Notes: generated by a model not told the origin, from the letters alone. Shown: positions 1-9,540, numbered from the stretch's first letter. The stretch is 64,000 bases of DNA from Bradyrhizobium sp. (GCF_016219575.1 NZ_JACRMG010000009.1:1116001-1180000); one strand, 5' to 3'. Numbers and translations: made by a program.

Positions 1-263
1 TGGGTGCGGTCGGCGTCGGAGAGCTGCGAGGTTGGCGTACCCCCGACATAGACCTCACCGTCATCGGGCGATTCCAGGAGGCCCGCAATGTGCAGCAGCG
101 TGGACTTGCCCGAACCCGACGGCGCCACCAGCGCCACCGACTGTCCCGCCCACAGAGCGAGCTTGGCGCCGTCGAGAATGGTCAGCGTGGCTTCGCCCTG
201 ACGGTATTGCCGCCTGATCTCGTGAAGATAAATGACCGGTACGTCGTCCGCCCCCTGCTCCAT
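1..263 (-). CDS. lolD: LolD, lipoprotein-release ABC transporter ATPase (partial, N-terminal 87 residues)
   Basis: ATP-binding subunit of the LolCDE complex, which extracts lipoproteins from the inner membrane for transfer to LolA. The frame runs from an ATG at 263 off the left edge, so only the N-terminal part is present. The Walker A motif is visible (APSGSGKST, where most LolD proteins have GPSGSGKST). The gene starts 7 bases after the lolC/E stop, so the two are co-transcribed. The reading order permease then ATPase is the usual one. The call is secure from the motif plus neighbour. Confidence 0.9.
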   Translation of the reverse strand, partial: MEQGADDVPVIYLHEIRRQYRQGEATLTILDGAKLALWAGQSVALVAPSGSGKSTLLHIAGLLESPDDGEVYVGGTPTSQLSDADRT

Positions 264-270
264 CTGCCCC

Positions 271-1551
271 TCACTCGTACCGGAGCGCGTCGACGGGATC
301 GAGGCGCGCTGCGCGCCAGGACGGATAGAGCGTGGCGAGGAAGGACAGCGTCAGCGCCATCACGACCACCGCGGTGGTCTCGCCGAAATCGACCTCGGCC
401 GGCAGCCGCGACAGGAAATACAGCTCCGGCGAGAACAATTCGGTATTGGTCAGCCAGGACAGGAAGCGCCGGATCGATTCGATGTTCATGCAAATCAGGA
501 GGCCGACGAAGAACCCCGTGAGCGTGCCGACCACCCCGATCGCGGCGCCCGTGATCAGGAACACCCGCATGATCGAGCCCTGCGAAGCGCCCATGGTGCG
601 CAGGATGGCGATGTCCTGCCCCTTGTCCTTCACCAGCATGATCAGGCCGGAGACGATGTTGAGCGCCGCCACCAGCACGATCATGGTCAGGATCAGGAAC
701 ATCACGTTGCGCTCGACCTGCAGGGCGTTGAAGAAGGTCGAATTGCGCTGGCGCCAGTCGACGAGGAATACCGGCCGGCCGGCGGCTTCCGTCACCAGCT
801 TGCGGAAATTGTCGATTCTGTCGGGATTGGAAGTGAACACCTCGATCGCGGTAACGTCGTTGTTGCGGTTGAAATAGGCCTGCGATTCCGGCAGCGGCAT
901 GAAGACGAAGCCGGCGTCGTATTCGGACATGCCGATCTCGAACACGGCGGCGATCTTGTAGGGTTTTATGCGCGGCGTGGTTCCCATCGGGGTTACCGCA
1001 CCGCGCGGGGCGACCAGCGTGATGCTGTCGCCGGCATGCAGCGACAGCTGGTCGGCGAGCCGCCGGCCGATCGCCACGCCCTGCCCCTCGTCAAAGCCCT
1101 CGAGCGAACCCTGCCTGATGTTCTTGGCGATGGAGGTGAGGTTGTTCAGGTCCTCCGCGCGCATGCCGCGGACCAGCACGCCGGAAGCGTTGAAGGCCGA
1201 GGACGCCAGCGCCTGGCCGTCCACCACCGGCGCGGCGAGCCGGACGCCCTGCACCTGGCTGACGCGGTCGGCGACGTCCTTCCAGTCGGTCAGCGGCGAC
1301 TCCAGCGGCTGCACCAGCAGATGGCCGTTGAGGCCCAAAATCTTGTCCAGGAGTTCCTTGCGGAAGCCGTTCATCACGGCCATCACGATGATCAGCGTGG
1401 CAACGCCGAGCATGATGCCGAGGAACGAGAAGCCGGCAATGACGGAGATGAATCCTTCCTTGCGGCGCGCCCGCAGATAGCGTCCCGACAGCAGCCACTC
1501 GAATGGCGCAAAAGGTGCGGTGCGTTGCGGCTCTGTCATGGTCTCATCCAT
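271..1551 (-). CDS. lolC: LolC/LolE family lipoprotein-releasing permease
   Basis: Inner-membrane permease of the Lol system, 426 residues. One N-terminal membrane segment follows a short cytoplasmic stretch (about residues 30-60, with a [24 protein letters not shown] run). A large periplasmic domain follows, then three C-terminal membrane segments (about 275-300, 325-350, 385-410). This is the FtsX/MacB permease layout. Alphaproteobacteria often have a single LolC/E-type permease, so choosing C over E is nominal. An in-frame ATG five codons in (1539) is an alternative start. Downstream partner is lolD. Confidence 0.9.
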   Translation of the reverse strand: MDETMTEPQRTAPFAPFEWLLSGRYLRARRKEGFISVIAGFSFLGIMLGVATLIIVMAVMNGFRKELLDKILGLNGHLLVQPLESPLTDWKDVADRVSQVQGVRLAAPVVDGQALASSAFNASGVLVRGMRAEDLNNLTSIAKNIRQGSLEGFDEGQGVAIGRRLADQLSLHAGDSITLVAPRGAVTPMGTTPRIKPYKIAAVFEIGMSEYDAGFVFMPLPESQAYFNRNNDVTAIEVFTSNPDRIDNFRKLVTEAAGRPVFLVDWRQRNSTFFNALQVERNVMFLILTMIVLVAALNIVSGLIMLVKDKGQDIAILRTMGASQGSIMRVFLITGAAIGVVGTLTGFFVGLLICMNIESIRRFLSWLTNTELFSPELYFLSRLPAEVDFGETTAVVVMALTLSFLATLYPSWRAARLDPVDALRYE

Positions 1552-1619
1552 AGCTTGATAATCCCATGATTCGGGCCAAATGTGGCCGCAATGGCCCGCG
1601 CGCGGTGTATAATGAACGC

Positions 1620-1719
1620 CCGGAGCCCCGGTTCTGACTGGATCAGAACCGAAGCTCCGGATTCTTGATTTGACGCGTTTTCTTCACGCGAACCGGTATC
1701 CACTTCGCTCCAAAACGCT
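1620..1719. repeat. Palindromic repeat element, family B (copy 1)
   Basis: Arms CCGGAGC..GGTTCTGA and TCAGAACC..GCTCCGG form an interrupted inverted repeat at 1620-1660. A conserved tail follows with the core TTGACGCGTTTTCTTCACGC, then AACCGGTATCCACTTCGCTC and AAAACGCT. The right end touches the TAG stop of proS at 1720-1722. A second copy with the same tail lies at 54990-55083. Confidence 0.8.
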
Positions 1720-3039
1720 CTAGCCGCTCAGGCGCGCGACGACGTCGGCCGGGCTCATGTTCTCGCGCGAGCCGTCGGCGCGCCGTTTTACCTCGACCTT
1801 CCCCTCGGCAAGGCCCTTGGGACCGACCAGAATCTGCCAGGGGATGCCGATCAGGTCGGCGCCGGCGAATTTGGCGCCGGCGCGCTGGTCGGTGTCGTCA
1901 TAGAGGACGTCGACGCCCTTGGCGGTGAGTTCGGCGTAGAGCTTCTCGCAGGCGCCGTCGACCGCCGCATCGCCCTGCTTCAGGTTCAGGATGGTGGCGC
2001 GGAACGGAGCCACCGCTTCCGGCCATTTGATGCCGGCATCGTCATGGCAGGCCTCGATGATGGCGCCGGCCAGGCGGGAGACGCCGACGCCGTAGGAGCC
2101 GCCATGGATCGGCACATCGACGCCGTCGGGGCCGGCGACCAGCGCCTTCATGGAGTCGGAATATTTGGTGCCGAAATAGAAGATCTGGCCGACCTCGATG
2201 CCGCGGGTATGCAGGCGCTTGTCCGCCGGCACCTCGGTCTCGAAGCGCGCGGCGTCATGGACGTCTTCGGTTGCGGCGTAGACCGAGGTCCATTGCTTGA
2301 TGATCGGCGAGAGATCGCCCTCGTAATCGACGTCGTCGGCCGGGATCGGCAGGTCGAGCACGTCCTTGTCGCAATAGACGCCGGACTCGCCGGTCTCCGC
2401 GAGCACGATGAACTCGTGGCTGAGGTCGCCGCCGATCGGCCCGGTTTCGGCGCGCATCGGGATCGCCTTCAGCCCCATCCGCGCGAAGGTGCGCAGGTAG
2501 GCGACGAACATCCGGTTGTAGGCGCGGCGGGCCGCCGCCTCGTCAATGTCGAAGGAATAGGCGTCCTTCATCAGGAACTCGCGGCCGCGCATCACGCCGA
2601 AACGCGGGCGCTGCTCGTCACGGAACTTCCACTGGATGTGATAGAGGTTGAGCGGCAGGCTGCGGTAGGACTTCACAAAGGCGCGGAAGATCTCGGTGAT
2701 CATCTCCTCGTTGGTCGGCCCGTAAAGCAGCTCGCGCTTGTGGCGGTCGGCGATGCGCAGCATTTCCGGGCCGTAGGCGTCGTAGCGGCCGCTCTCGCGC
2801 CAGAGGTCGGCGAGTTGCAGCGTCGGCATCAAGAGCTCGAGCGCGCCGGCGCGGTCCTGCTCCTCGCGCACGATCTGTTCGATCTTCTTCAGCACCCGGA
2901 AGCCCAGCGGCAGCCAGGCATAGATGCCGGCGGCTTCCTGCCGGATCATGCCCGCCCGCAGCATCAGCCGGTGCGAGACGATCTCCGCCTCCTTCGGATT
3001 CTCTTTGAGGATGGGCAGGAAGAACCGCGACAATCGCAT
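1720..3039 (-). CDS. proS: Prolyl-tRNA synthetase
   Basis: Charges tRNA-Pro with proline. The ATG at 3039 gives 439 residues, the compact alphaproteobacterial ProS form that lacks the long editing insertion. Class II motifs are present: motif 2 region [21 protein letters not shown] near residues 140-160, with the [10 protein letters not shown] stretch before it, and motif 3 [17 protein letters not shown] near residue 320. The C-terminal anticodon-binding domain has [21 protein letters not shown]. The open frame extends about 119 codons further upstream, but the family N-terminus MRLSRFFLP fixes the start. The stop codon sits at the edge of a palindromic repeat. Confidence 0.96.
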   Translation of the reverse strand: MRLSRFFLPILKENPKEAEIVSHRLMLRAGMIRQEAAGIYAWLPLGFRVLKKIEQIVREEQDRAGALELLMPTLQLADLWRESGRYDAYGPEMLRIADRHKRELLYGPTNEEMITEIFRAFVKSYRSLPLNLYHIQWKFRDEQRPRFGVMRGREFLMKDAYSFDIDEAAARRAYNRMFVAYLRTFARMGLKAIPMRAETGPIGGDLSHEFIVLAETGESGVYCDKDVLDLPIPADDVDYEGDLSPIIKQWTSVYAATEDVHDAARFETEVPADKRLHTRGIEVGQIFYFGTKYSDSMKALVAGPDGVDVPIHGGSYGVGVSRLAGAIIEACHDDAGIKWPEAVAPFRATILNLKQGDAAVDGACEKLYAELTAKGVDVLYDDTDQRAGAKFAGADLIGIPWQILVGPKGLAEGKVEVKRRADGSRENMSPADVVARLSG

Positions 3040-3155
3040 GGGTTTTGGCTCGACGGATTCGGGGGGAAACGGCGTGAGGCAGTCAAACCGGATTGCCCGG
3101 CAAAACACAAGGCCGGGCCCGGTCGAAATGCCCGCAAACGGGCCGATTATGCCGG

Positions 3156-3509
3156 CTATCGCCGCGGATTTACGCGATAAGGCCGGACGCCTTGAGCGCG
3201 CAACTGTAACCGTGCGATCTCTTCGGCCGACAGTTGACGTCGCGCTGTCCTGACGTCGTCGCGGATAACACCGGGATAGCGGAGGATCGCCTCCTCCGCC
3301 TGCTCCGGTCGCGCTATGCCGACTGCGAAGAATCTGAAGCCCGGTCCCGTGTCGATGGTCAGCCTGACCTCGACGAGCCAGCCGCATGGCGCCCACTCGC
3401 TGATGCCATCGGCTGGCCCGGGATCGGCGCCTGACAAAAGCTGCGCTTCCCGATCGCGACCTTGCGGCCGGGCATCCAGCACCCCAAGCTGGTCGTGGGC
3501 GCCGGTCAT
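3156..3509 (-). CDS. Small uncharacterised protein at the end of the copper cluster
   Basis: Open frame of 117 residues beginning 6 bases after the PCu(A)C gene stop. I do not recognise a family. The second half, from about residue 40 ([15 protein letters not shown]) to the end (PYRVNPRR), has protein-like composition with a mixed acidic/basic helix-rich stretch. The first 30 residues look less natural, so the true start may be internal; an in-frame TTG with a GGGAAG upstream lies near residue 22. No signal peptide or membrane segment is visible. Position suggests co-transcription with the copper genes, but function is unknown. Confidence 0.5.
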   Translation of the reverse strand: MTGAHDQLGVLDARPQGRDREAQLLSGADPGPADGISEWAPCGWLVEVRLTIDTGPGFRFFAVGIARPEQAEEAILRYPGVIRDDVRTARRQLSAEEIARLQLRAQGVRPYRVNPRR

Positions 3510-3515
3510 CGGCCG

Positions 3516-4019
3516 CTACTTCTTCATCATGTGGCCGGAATGATCGTCGCCACCGGGCGCCTTCGCACCGACGCTCTGCACGTCCAACGACACGTTCACC
3601 TTGCCGGCTTTCTCGAACTGCAGCGTCACCGGCACCTTGTCGCCCTGCTTCAGCGGGTTCTTCAGGTCCATCAGCATGATGTGATTACCGCCGGGGGCAA
3701 GCTTCACCGTCTTGCCGGGATCGATGACGAGCCCCTTGTCGAGCGGACGCATCTTCATGACGCCGCCATCCATCGCCATCTCGTGGATTTCGATGCGGCC
3801 GGCGATTTCGGCGCTGCCGCTGACCAGCCGGTCGACAGACTTGCCCTTGTTCTCGACGGTGAGATAGCCGCCCGCCACCTTCGCGCCGCTCGGCGTCGCC
3901 CGGCTCCAGGGCTGGGTGATGACGAGATCGCCCGCCTTGACTTCCTGTGCGTGTACCGGCGCGGTCACGAGCGCCGCAAGTGCGATGGCAAGAGCAATCG
4001 TTTGGTTAAGTCGCTTCAT
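3516..4019 (-). CDS. Periplasmic copper chaperone, PCu(A)C family (PcuC-like)
   Basis: Secreted Cu(I) carrier thought to deliver copper to cytochrome oxidase assembly factors. It has 167 residues with a signal peptide (1-24, cleavage after VHA). The family copper site is visible: H79, M90, then H113-x-M115, matching the H(M)x10Mx21HxM pattern. A methionine-rich stretch (81-90) and a His/Met tail (HSGHMMKK) add possible ligands. Four genes of the cluster precede it. The order TonB receptor then PCu(A)C is like the pcuABCDE operon of B. japonicum (known family knowledge). Confidence 0.92.
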   Translation of the reverse strand: MKRLNQTIALAIALAALVTAPVHAQEVKAGDLVITQPWSRATPSGAKVAGGYLTVENKGKSVDRLVSGSAEIAGRIEIHEMAMDGGVMKMRPLDKGLVIDPGKTVKLAPGGNHIMLMDLKNPLKQGDKVPVTLQFEKAGKVNVSLDVQSVGAKAPGGDDHSGHMMKK

Positions 4020-4050
4020 GATTTTCTTCCTTTTCTGCCCAGACTCTTCT

Positions 4051-4548
4051 TCAATTTCGCGCGGCGAGCTGTCGCGCCGACCATTGCTTGAGATCGGCGA
4101 TCTCCGCCGAACCTTCGATCGTCGTCATCTTGCCTTCGCGCGTGATCAGCAGCGTACGGGGTATGTCGCCCTGCCAGGTCGGATCGATCTCGAATCTCAG
4201 GCGATCGGCGAAACCGTCGAACATCCAGTTCTCCGCCAGCGACAGCCCGGACCGTTCCAGCATGGCGCGTGTCGCCGCCGGCAGGTTGGGAACGAAGTCG
4301 GCGCTGATCGTCACAATGTCGATGCCGGGATGATCCTTCATGAAGGCGCCGAGCAGCGGCAGTTCGACCTTGCAGGGCCCGCAGGTGACGCCCCAGAAAT
4401 GCACGATGGTCGGCCGTCCCGCATGCGCCTTCATCAGCTCCTGCCAGCTACCCCGCCCGAACGGCTTGAGCTGCGTCTCCGAATCCTGCGCCGGAGCGGG
4501 CATCAGGAGCGCGAGAAGGAGGGCTATCGCCAGAAATTGCGGTCTCAT
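4051..4548 (-). CDS. TlpA-like periplasmic thioredoxin
   Basis: Thiol-disulfide protein of 165 residues with a signal peptide (1-21). The active site CGPC lies at 56-59 in the context HFWGVTCGPCKVELP, typical of TlpA/ResA proteins. A cis-Pro region (DIPRTLLI) is near residue 135. The start overlaps the BNR gene stop by 4 bases (ATGA), so translation is probably coupled. In a copper cluster the likely job is reducing the copper-binding cysteines of oxidase or chaperone proteins. That role is inferred from context, not shown by sequence. Confidence 0.88.
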   Translation of the reverse strand: MRPQFLAIALLLALLMPAPAQDSETQLKPFGRGSWQELMKAHAGRPTIVHFWGVTCGPCKVELPLLGAFMKDHPGIDIVTISADFVPNLPAATRAMLERSGLSLAENWMFDGFADRLRFEIDPTWQGDIPRTLLITREGKMTTIEGSAEIADLKQWSARQLAARN

Positions 4549-5780
4549 GACTCGTCCCCGATCGGGATGAAACGATAGCCATCGGCTTTCGTCATCCAGG
4601 AAAGATAGGTTCGCCGCCCGTCCGTGACCAGCAGCGGGTGATCCGACGCGTCGGAGGTTTCGGCGATGGTCCGCGGCCTGGTCCAGCTCTGCCCGTCATC
4701 GGCGGAGGTCATCAGGTTGACGCCGGTCTTCTCGCCGTCGAATTCCTTCCACGCAACGATCAGTCCATGCGGGCCGGCGAGCACGAAGGGGCGCGACGGC
4801 CCGCGCTTCGCATCCCCAAGGGGCAACGGCACCGAGAAGCTTTTGCCGCCGTCGCGCGAATGCGCATAGAACAGCCCCTTGCGCGCCCTGCCGTTGGTGA
4901 ACCAGGTCACGTGATAGGTGCCGTTGGACGAAATCGCTAGGCTCGGCCCGTGATGCGGACAGGCCGCGATCTGCCAGTCGTCCACGCTGACCCGGCGCGG
5001 CTCGCCCGCTGCGGCGGGGCCGGAGAAAGCGATCACGGCATGATCGCGCACGCCGCCCTCAAAGATGTTCCTGAACACGATGACGGGACGGTTCGACGGA
5101 TCGAATGCGAGGCCGATGCGGCAGCATTCGCAGGTGTTGTCGATTGCCATCCGCGCGTCGGACCAGCTCGCACTGCCGTCCTTCGAGGAAGCAAAGAACA
5201 ACGCCGCGCCCTCGTACTTCCGGCCCGCCTGCTGCGCCGGAACGCGATTGCGCTTGTCGATCCACGCCACGAACAGCTCGCCGTCTTTGTCGAACCCGAT
5301 CGCCTCGAAACGCTGGCTTTCGTTGCTCGCCGTGACCGGACGCATGGCGGCAAAGCTCTTGCCGCCGTCGTCGGAGCGCGTGGTGAGCACCTGCCCGTTG
5401 AAGGCCTTGTCCTTGAAGATGGAGAATGTCAGCGCGATGCCGCCCTTGCGGTCGATCGCGATCTTCGGGCGGGCATCCGGACCCCAATCGAGATTGAGCG
5501 GCTCCGGCGTCGCTGCAACCGGCGCTGCAAAGCTCTTGCCGGCATCGTGCGAACTCGCCACGGAGATCCTGCCGCCAGCCATCCAGGCGAGCCACAACGT
5601 TCCATCGGGCGCAAAGGCGGGCGTGACCTTGGTTGCACAGCGCAGCGCAGCCTCGTTGCAGGCGGCCTCCGCGCCGTGCTGGTGTTGCATTTGCGCCAGA
5701 GCGCCACCCTGCCAGAGGAGGAAGGTTGCGGCGGCGAGCGGTTTCGAGATGTTGGCCATTTGCTTGTGCATCCGGGTCAC
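4545..5780 (-). CDS. Secreted BNR/Asp-box beta-propeller protein with a CxCC motif
   Basis: Sialidase-like beta-propeller, 411 residues, exported by a signal peptide ending near residue 30. At least four Asp-boxes (S-x-D-x-G-x-x-F/W) are visible, e.g. SSHDAGKSF 76-84, RSDDGGKSF 135-143, SRDGGKSF and SADDGQSW. The catalytic Arg triad of true sialidases is not evident, so an enzymatic sialidase is unlikely. Possible metal ligands are MQHQHG (31-36), C41, C48 and CECC (217-220). The chosen start is a GTG that overlaps the receptor stop (GTGA); ATGs at 5771 and 5759 are alternatives, the last giving a cleaner signal peptide. A link to copper is inferred from the operon and the cysteines. Confidence 0.8.
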   Translation of the reverse strand: MTRMHKQMANISKPLAAATFLLWQGGALAQMQHQHGAEAACNEAALRCATKVTPAFAPDGTLWLAWMAGGRISVASSHDAGKSFAAPVAATPEPLNLDWGPDARPKIAIDRKGGIALTFSIFKDKAFNGQVLTTRSDDGGKSFAAMRPVTASNESQRFEAIGFDKDGELFVAWIDKRNRVPAQQAGRKYEGAALFFASSKDGSASWSDARMAIDNTCECCRIGLAFDPSNRPVIVFRNIFEGGVRDHAVIAFSGPAAAGEPRRVSVDDWQIAACPHHGPSLAISSNGTYHVTWFTNGRARKGLFYAHSRDGGKSFSVPLPLGDAKRGPSRPFVLAGPHGLIVAWKEFDGEKTGVNLMTSADDGQSWTRPRTIAETSDASDHPLLVTDGRRTYLSWMTKADGYRFIPIGDES

Positions 5781-8170
5781 CTGAACGCGATCTTCATGCC
5801 CGCGACGAACGCCCGTGGCGCACCGGCATAGATCGATCCGGCGGTGGCCGCCAGGACGCTCGCGGGATTTTGGACACCCGCTGCCGTCACGGTATTGCCG
5901 ATGTTGTTGGCGGAAGCGACATAGGTTCGGTCCAACAGGTTGCGCACCTCGAGGAACAGGCTCAGCGACTTCAGCGATCCCGATGCAAGCTCCGTCTTGT
6001 AGTGCACGTTGGCGTTGACGAGCTCATAACCCGGGGCCTTGAGCAAATTCGCGTTCTCCATGTAAAAGGAGTCCTTCCAGACCACCTCGACGAAGGCGCC
6101 GAGGCCTCGCAACGGCCCGGACGTCTCGTCCCACGATAGTCGCGCCGTCAGTTCGTTCGGCGAAATGCCCGGGATCTTGTTGCCGACGCGGTTGAAGCTG
6201 TAGGTCGTGCCGTTTGTGATCTTCTCGACATACTCGGTGTAGAACTCGTCGAGATAGGTGTAGGCGGCTGTAAGGCGCCAGGTCGGCAGGAAGCGCCAGT
6301 CCACGGCGAGTTCGACCCCCCGATGCTCCGACCGGGGAGCATTGAACGTGTAGCTCGTGTTGGGCGCGCCCGCTGGCGTCGCCTGGGTAACCAGCTCGTC
6401 ACGGAAAAACTCATAGAAGCCGGTCAGGCTGACTTTCAGCGCGTTGTTGGGTGTCCAGTCGGCCCCAAGGTCATAGCCGATGTTGCGCTGCGCGTTCAGC
6501 TGCGTGTTGTTGCCGAATTGACCGGAGGAAATCACGAAGAGATTGCCAACCTGCGGCGTCCCGTACCCCGTTCCGACGCGCGCCCGGAACTGCCACTCGC
6601 TATCCGGCTTGAACAGCAATGCAACCTCGGGGGCGGTGTTCTGGAATTGCCGATCCGCGCCCGTAAGGCCGGTGGTGATGACGGGCGCCGCGCCGGTGTA
6701 GGTATATGCGGTGTTGATGCCCCACAGATTCGTCTGCTCCCAACCGACTCCGGCAATGGCGGTGAGCGTAGGGGCGAGCTTGATTTCCTCGCGCGCACGG
6801 AAACCCCAATTGGTATGGGAAGCGGTCGTATTCGCCACGATCCGGCCCTGTGTCGCATTGCCTCCCGGCACCACATTTCGCGTATCGCTCGACCACGGAA
6901 GCGTATTGTAGAAGGCGCCGACATAGGTCGTCGTGTCCATCCCGAAGATCTCGCCGCGCCGGGTGACGTCGCTCACGAAATTGTAGGATGCGAAATCGCC
7001 GATAGCGCTGGTCGTGCCCGTGGGCTGGTTGATGTTGCGGTCATCGAACACGAACTGGTTGCGCCAGATCGTCTGATTGTCGAAATCATGCTCCCATCGG
7101 CCACCGACGATGGTGCGACGGTCGTTGCGGCCGAGGCCCGCGACGATCGAGGTGAACGGAGTCCTCGTGCCGTTGAATCCATTGTTGAACAGCGACACCG
7201 TCCCGCAGCCGACCGTACCCGGTGTCTCGCATCCCGCCTGGAACGGATTTTGATAGTACTGGTTCAGCGATAGGCGGACCGGCAAGCGCGCGAAAAGGTC
7301 GTTGTGGATCAGCTTGAAGGTCAGGCGGTCATCCGGCGTTGCCTGCAATGTGCTGACGAAATTGACGGTCTGCGTGTTGAACCAGCTGTTCTGGATGTAG
7401 CCGTCACCGCGAACGTCGCTGCCAAAGAACGTGTACTCGAAGTTTCCGATCTTCTTGCCCGCGCTGAGGTAGTTGTTGAGGTAGCCGAAGCTGCCGCCGT
7501 CGACGCCGTATTCGAATCCGTCGATCTCGCGCCCCGGCCGCGTGCGGAAATTGATCGCGCCGCCGGTCGCATAATTGCCGTAGAGCGCCGAGGACGGTCC
7601 GCGGATGACGTCGATGGCGCCGTAGGCGTGCGGATCGATCAGGTCGCTGCGCGACAGCCCGTCCGGCTGGGTGACCGGAAAGCCGTCGTCGAAGATCACC
7701 ATGTTGCGGATGCCAAAGCCGTTGCGGGCATTGGAGCCGCGGATCGAGATGCCGAAATCGCGCGGGCCGTTGCCCTGCTTGATCGAGATGCCCGGACTGT
7801 CGCGCAGCACGTCGGCCACCGAGAAGGCCGGACGGTTGTCGAACTGGCTGCGGTCGATCGTGGTTCCGGTCTGCCCGTTCGGCGCCTGGTAGAGATTCCC
7901 GGCACCCATGCTGCTCGTGTTGATGACGACGACAGGCAACTGGCGCTCCGAGGGCGCACTCGCCGGCTGCATCCGACGCGGTCCCGCGGCTGCGGTGCCG
8001 CTGCGCTTCGGTGGAACCGGCCTGGCCTGGCCCTCGCGCGGGGCCTCGACATTGACGGGCGGCAGCGCGGCCGGTTCGGCGCTCTGGCCATGGGCAAGAC
8101 CGGCATGGGCGATCCAAGCCACATGGATAGCCACGATGCTCACGCCGCAGAGGGCATGACGTCCTAACAT
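5777..8170 (-). CDS. TonB-dependent outer-membrane receptor (PcuB-like, probably copper)
   Basis: Outer-membrane gated channel, 797 residues. The ATG at 8170 has AGGAA 8 bases upstream and gives a signal peptide ending near HGQ. An upstream GTG at 8209 is the alternative. A proline-rich linker is followed by the plug domain (about 95-215; DVLRDSPGISIKQGNGPRD, IRGSNARNGFGIRNM, VIRGPSSALYG). The beta-barrel ends with the aromatic MKIAFR, the usual C-terminal signature. The substrate cannot be read from sequence. The PCu(A)C, TlpA and DUF2946 neighbours point to copper or a copper-chelate. Confidence 0.93.
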   Translation of the reverse strand: MLGRHALCGVSIVAIHVAWIAHAGLAHGQSAEPAALPPVNVEAPREGQARPVPPKRSGTAAAGPRRMQPASAPSERQLPVVVINTSSMGAGNLYQAPNGQTGTTIDRSQFDNRPAFSVADVLRDSPGISIKQGNGPRDFGISIRGSNARNGFGIRNMVIFDDGFPVTQPDGLSRSDLIDPHAYGAIDVIRGPSSALYGNYATGGAINFRTRPGREIDGFEYGVDGGSFGYLNNYLSAGKKIGNFEYTFFGSDVRGDGYIQNSWFNTQTVNFVSTLQATPDDRLTFKLIHNDLFARLPVRLSLNQYYQNPFQAGCETPGTVGCGTVSLFNNGFNGTRTPFTSIVAGLGRNDRRTIVGGRWEHDFDNQTIWRNQFVFDDRNINQPTGTTSAIGDFASYNFVSDVTRRGEIFGMDTTTYVGAFYNTLPWSSDTRNVVPGGNATQGRIVANTTASHTNWGFRAREEIKLAPTLTAIAGVGWEQTNLWGINTAYTYTGAAPVITTGLTGADRQFQNTAPEVALLFKPDSEWQFRARVGTGYGTPQVGNLFVISSGQFGNNTQLNAQRNIGYDLGADWTPNNALKVSLTGFYEFFRDELVTQATPAGAPNTSYTFNAPRSEHRGVELAVDWRFLPTWRLTAAYTYLDEFYTEYVEKITNGTTYSFNRVGNKIPGISPNELTARLSWDETSGPLRGLGAFVEVVWKDSFYMENANLLKAPGYELVNANVHYKTELASGSLKSLSLFLEVRNLLDRTYVASANNIGNTVTAAGVQNPASVLAATAGSIYAGAPRAFVAGMKIAFR

Positions 8171-8259
8171 TGCAAATTTCCTGACGCCGACGCGACGACG
8201 GCCGGCCACTCACAAGCATTCACCGGCACGGCAAGCCGATACCGGTAGCGAGGCTTTGG

Positions 8260-8637
8260 TCAGGAAAGGGGCGGAGGCGCGCGCGCCTGTTCCGGTGAGC
8301 CGGCACGGGAGGTGACCGGGTCGAGCGCCAGTTCGTGCCAGACCACGGAGGTGACCTGGCGGTCGAAGGTGAAGACGGCCGCGGTCTGCGGGGGATCAAC
8401 GGGCGCTCCGGTGTGCAGCACCCCGCACAGGCCGCAGCAGCCCCGCTGGGCGCCCTGCGCGCCGGACTGGTCATCCTGGCCGTTTGCAGCCGTGCCATTG
8501 CCGTGGCAGATCGCGGCCCCGCTCAGCGGATCGGAAGCGGCAACGCCCGCAGCCCAGCAGGCGGCGATCGGCGCAAAAACCTGCACCGCCAGCGCAATCA
8601 GGACTATGGGCAGAAAGTTCTTCAGCCGCCTGCGCAT
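8260..8637 (-). CDS. DUF2946-type cysteine-rich exported protein
   Basis: Protein of 125 residues with an N-terminal membrane/signal segment (FLPIVLIALAVQVFAPIAACWA). It has a CCGLCG motif in the middle and the characteristic C-terminal ARAPP tail of the DUF2946 family. These proteins are repeatedly found next to copper-linked TonB receptors. The ATG at 8637 has GGATGGG 6 bases upstream; ATG 8649 is possible. It heads the copper cluster, 89 bases before the receptor start. Function is unknown. The CxxC pair could bind metal, which is an inference. Confidence 0.75.
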   Translation of the reverse strand: MRRRLKNFLPIVLIALAVQVFAPIAACWAAGVAASDPLSGAAICHGNGTAANGQDDQSGAQGAQRGCCGLCGVLHTGAPVDPPQTAAVFTFDRQVTSVVWHELALDPVTSRAGSPEQARAPPPLS

Positions 8638-8931
8638 CGCAACACCCATCCACGGCCAGAGTAACCACCTGCGGCGCCTGAAGTCGAGGCTGGGTTCCCG
8701 GGATTCTCTTGCTGGAGGGCCATGAAATACCAGCATGGCGCGGGGGTATCGTCGTAGCGCAAGGTAAGCCGGAGGTTTTTCGGCCCCGTCCCTATCCCCT
8801 TACTCCGGCACGGGTTTTTCGGACATTTCCGCAACCGACGGTGGCACAATTCCAATCATTTCGCAGTTTGCTGGAATTTTGAACAATCGTTGCTGAAAAT
8901 GGTGACAAGACGAAAAAGATGGTCTACGAAA

Positions 8932-9097
8932 GCGGCCTCAGGCCAGCCGCGAGGTTGGACTGGTGGTCCAAGTCTCGGGAGGAACCCTGACGCGCACAAG
9001 CAGCGTCACCCCGTTCAATAAGAGCAAATCTAATTTTTCGGGTGAAACAGGGTCGACACAATTTTTAGAGCAGGGCTTGCGCCCTGCTCTTTTTTTT
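8932..9097 (+). ncRNA. Candidate structured small RNA ending in an intrinsic terminator
   Basis: No convincing reading frame covers this stretch, yet it holds a series of perfect stems. GCGGC/GCCGC pairs at 8932-36 with 8946-50. CGAG-g-TTGGAC pairs with GTCCAA-gt-CTCG (8950-60 with 8966-77). TGACGC pairs with GCGTCA (8988-93 with 9003-08). A 10-bp terminator stem with eight T follows (9067-9097). The AT-rich single-stranded part between 9012 and 9066 could be a pairing region. The 5' end is a guess; I see no clear -10/-35. It does not resemble 4.5S, 6S, tmRNA or RNase P as I know them. It could instead be a long leader with attenuator for the globin gene starting at 9135. Confidence 0.55.
9067..9097 (+). 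terminator. Strong intrinsic terminator
   Basis: Perfect 10-bp stem AGAGCAGGGC / GCCCTGCTCT with a TTGC loop, followed by a run of eight T. No protein gene on the plus strand ends upstream of it within the 497-base gap 8638-9134, which is why a small RNA or attenuator is proposed. Confidence 0.9.
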
Positions 9098-9134
9098 CGC
9101 GAGTAAGGATCGTGGCTGAACGGCGCGAAAGACC

Positions 9135-9539
9135 ATGCCCTTAATGAACTTCATCGAGCGCAGTTTCGAGCTCGCCGCAGAGCGTTGCGAGGACCTGACC
9201 CCGCCGGTCTATCGCCGCCTGCATGCCGAGCACCCCGAAACGCTGGCACTGTTTCGCAGCGAAGGCAGCGAGCTCGTCAAGGGCTCGATGCTCGCAATGG
9301 CGATCGAGGCGGTCCTCGATTTTGCGGGGGAGCGCAGCGGCAAATTCCGCATGATCGAATGCGAGGTCGGCACCCATGACGACTATGGCGCCCCGCGCGA
9401 GCTTTTCGTCGCCTTCTTCGGCGTGATCATGCGGACGTTGCAGGAGGTTCTCGGCCCGGACTGGACCGCCGAGATGGACGAGGCCTGGCGCAAGCTGATC
9501 GGCGAGATCGAAGGCGTAGTCGCGGAGACCCTGAACTAA
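9135..9539 (+). CDS. Single-domain globin
   Basis: Haem protein of 134 residues in the globin fold. The first half has the pattern LTPPVYRRLHAEHPETLALF typical of helices A-C of bacterial globins. The proximal haem ligand is predicted as H81 in GTHDDYGAP, followed by a FVAFFGVIMRTLQEVLGPDW helix and an AWRKL helix that match the FHb/single-domain globin C-terminus. It lacks a reductase domain. Likely roles are oxygen or NO binding. ATG 9144 is an alternative start. It stands alone on the plus strand between two minus-strand units, only 38 bases after the terminator at 9067-9097. Confidence 0.75.
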   Translation: MPLMNFIERSFELAAERCEDLTPPVYRRLHAEHPETLALFRSEGSELVKGSMLAMAIEAVLDFAGERSGKFRMIECEVGTHDDYGAPRELFVAFFGVIMRTLQEVLGPDWTAEMDEAWRKLIGEIEGVVAETLN

Positions 9540-9540
9540 A

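Noticed and set aside
4545..5780. Sialidase (neuraminidase) enzyme
   Set aside because: Asp-boxes are shared by many beta-propellers. I cannot find the catalytic Arg triad and Tyr/Glu pair, and the operon has copper genes only.
8171..8259. Cobalamin riboswitch before the TonB receptor
   Set aside because: The 89-base gap has no B12-box (GCCACTG type) and is too short. The receptor's neighbours point to copper.
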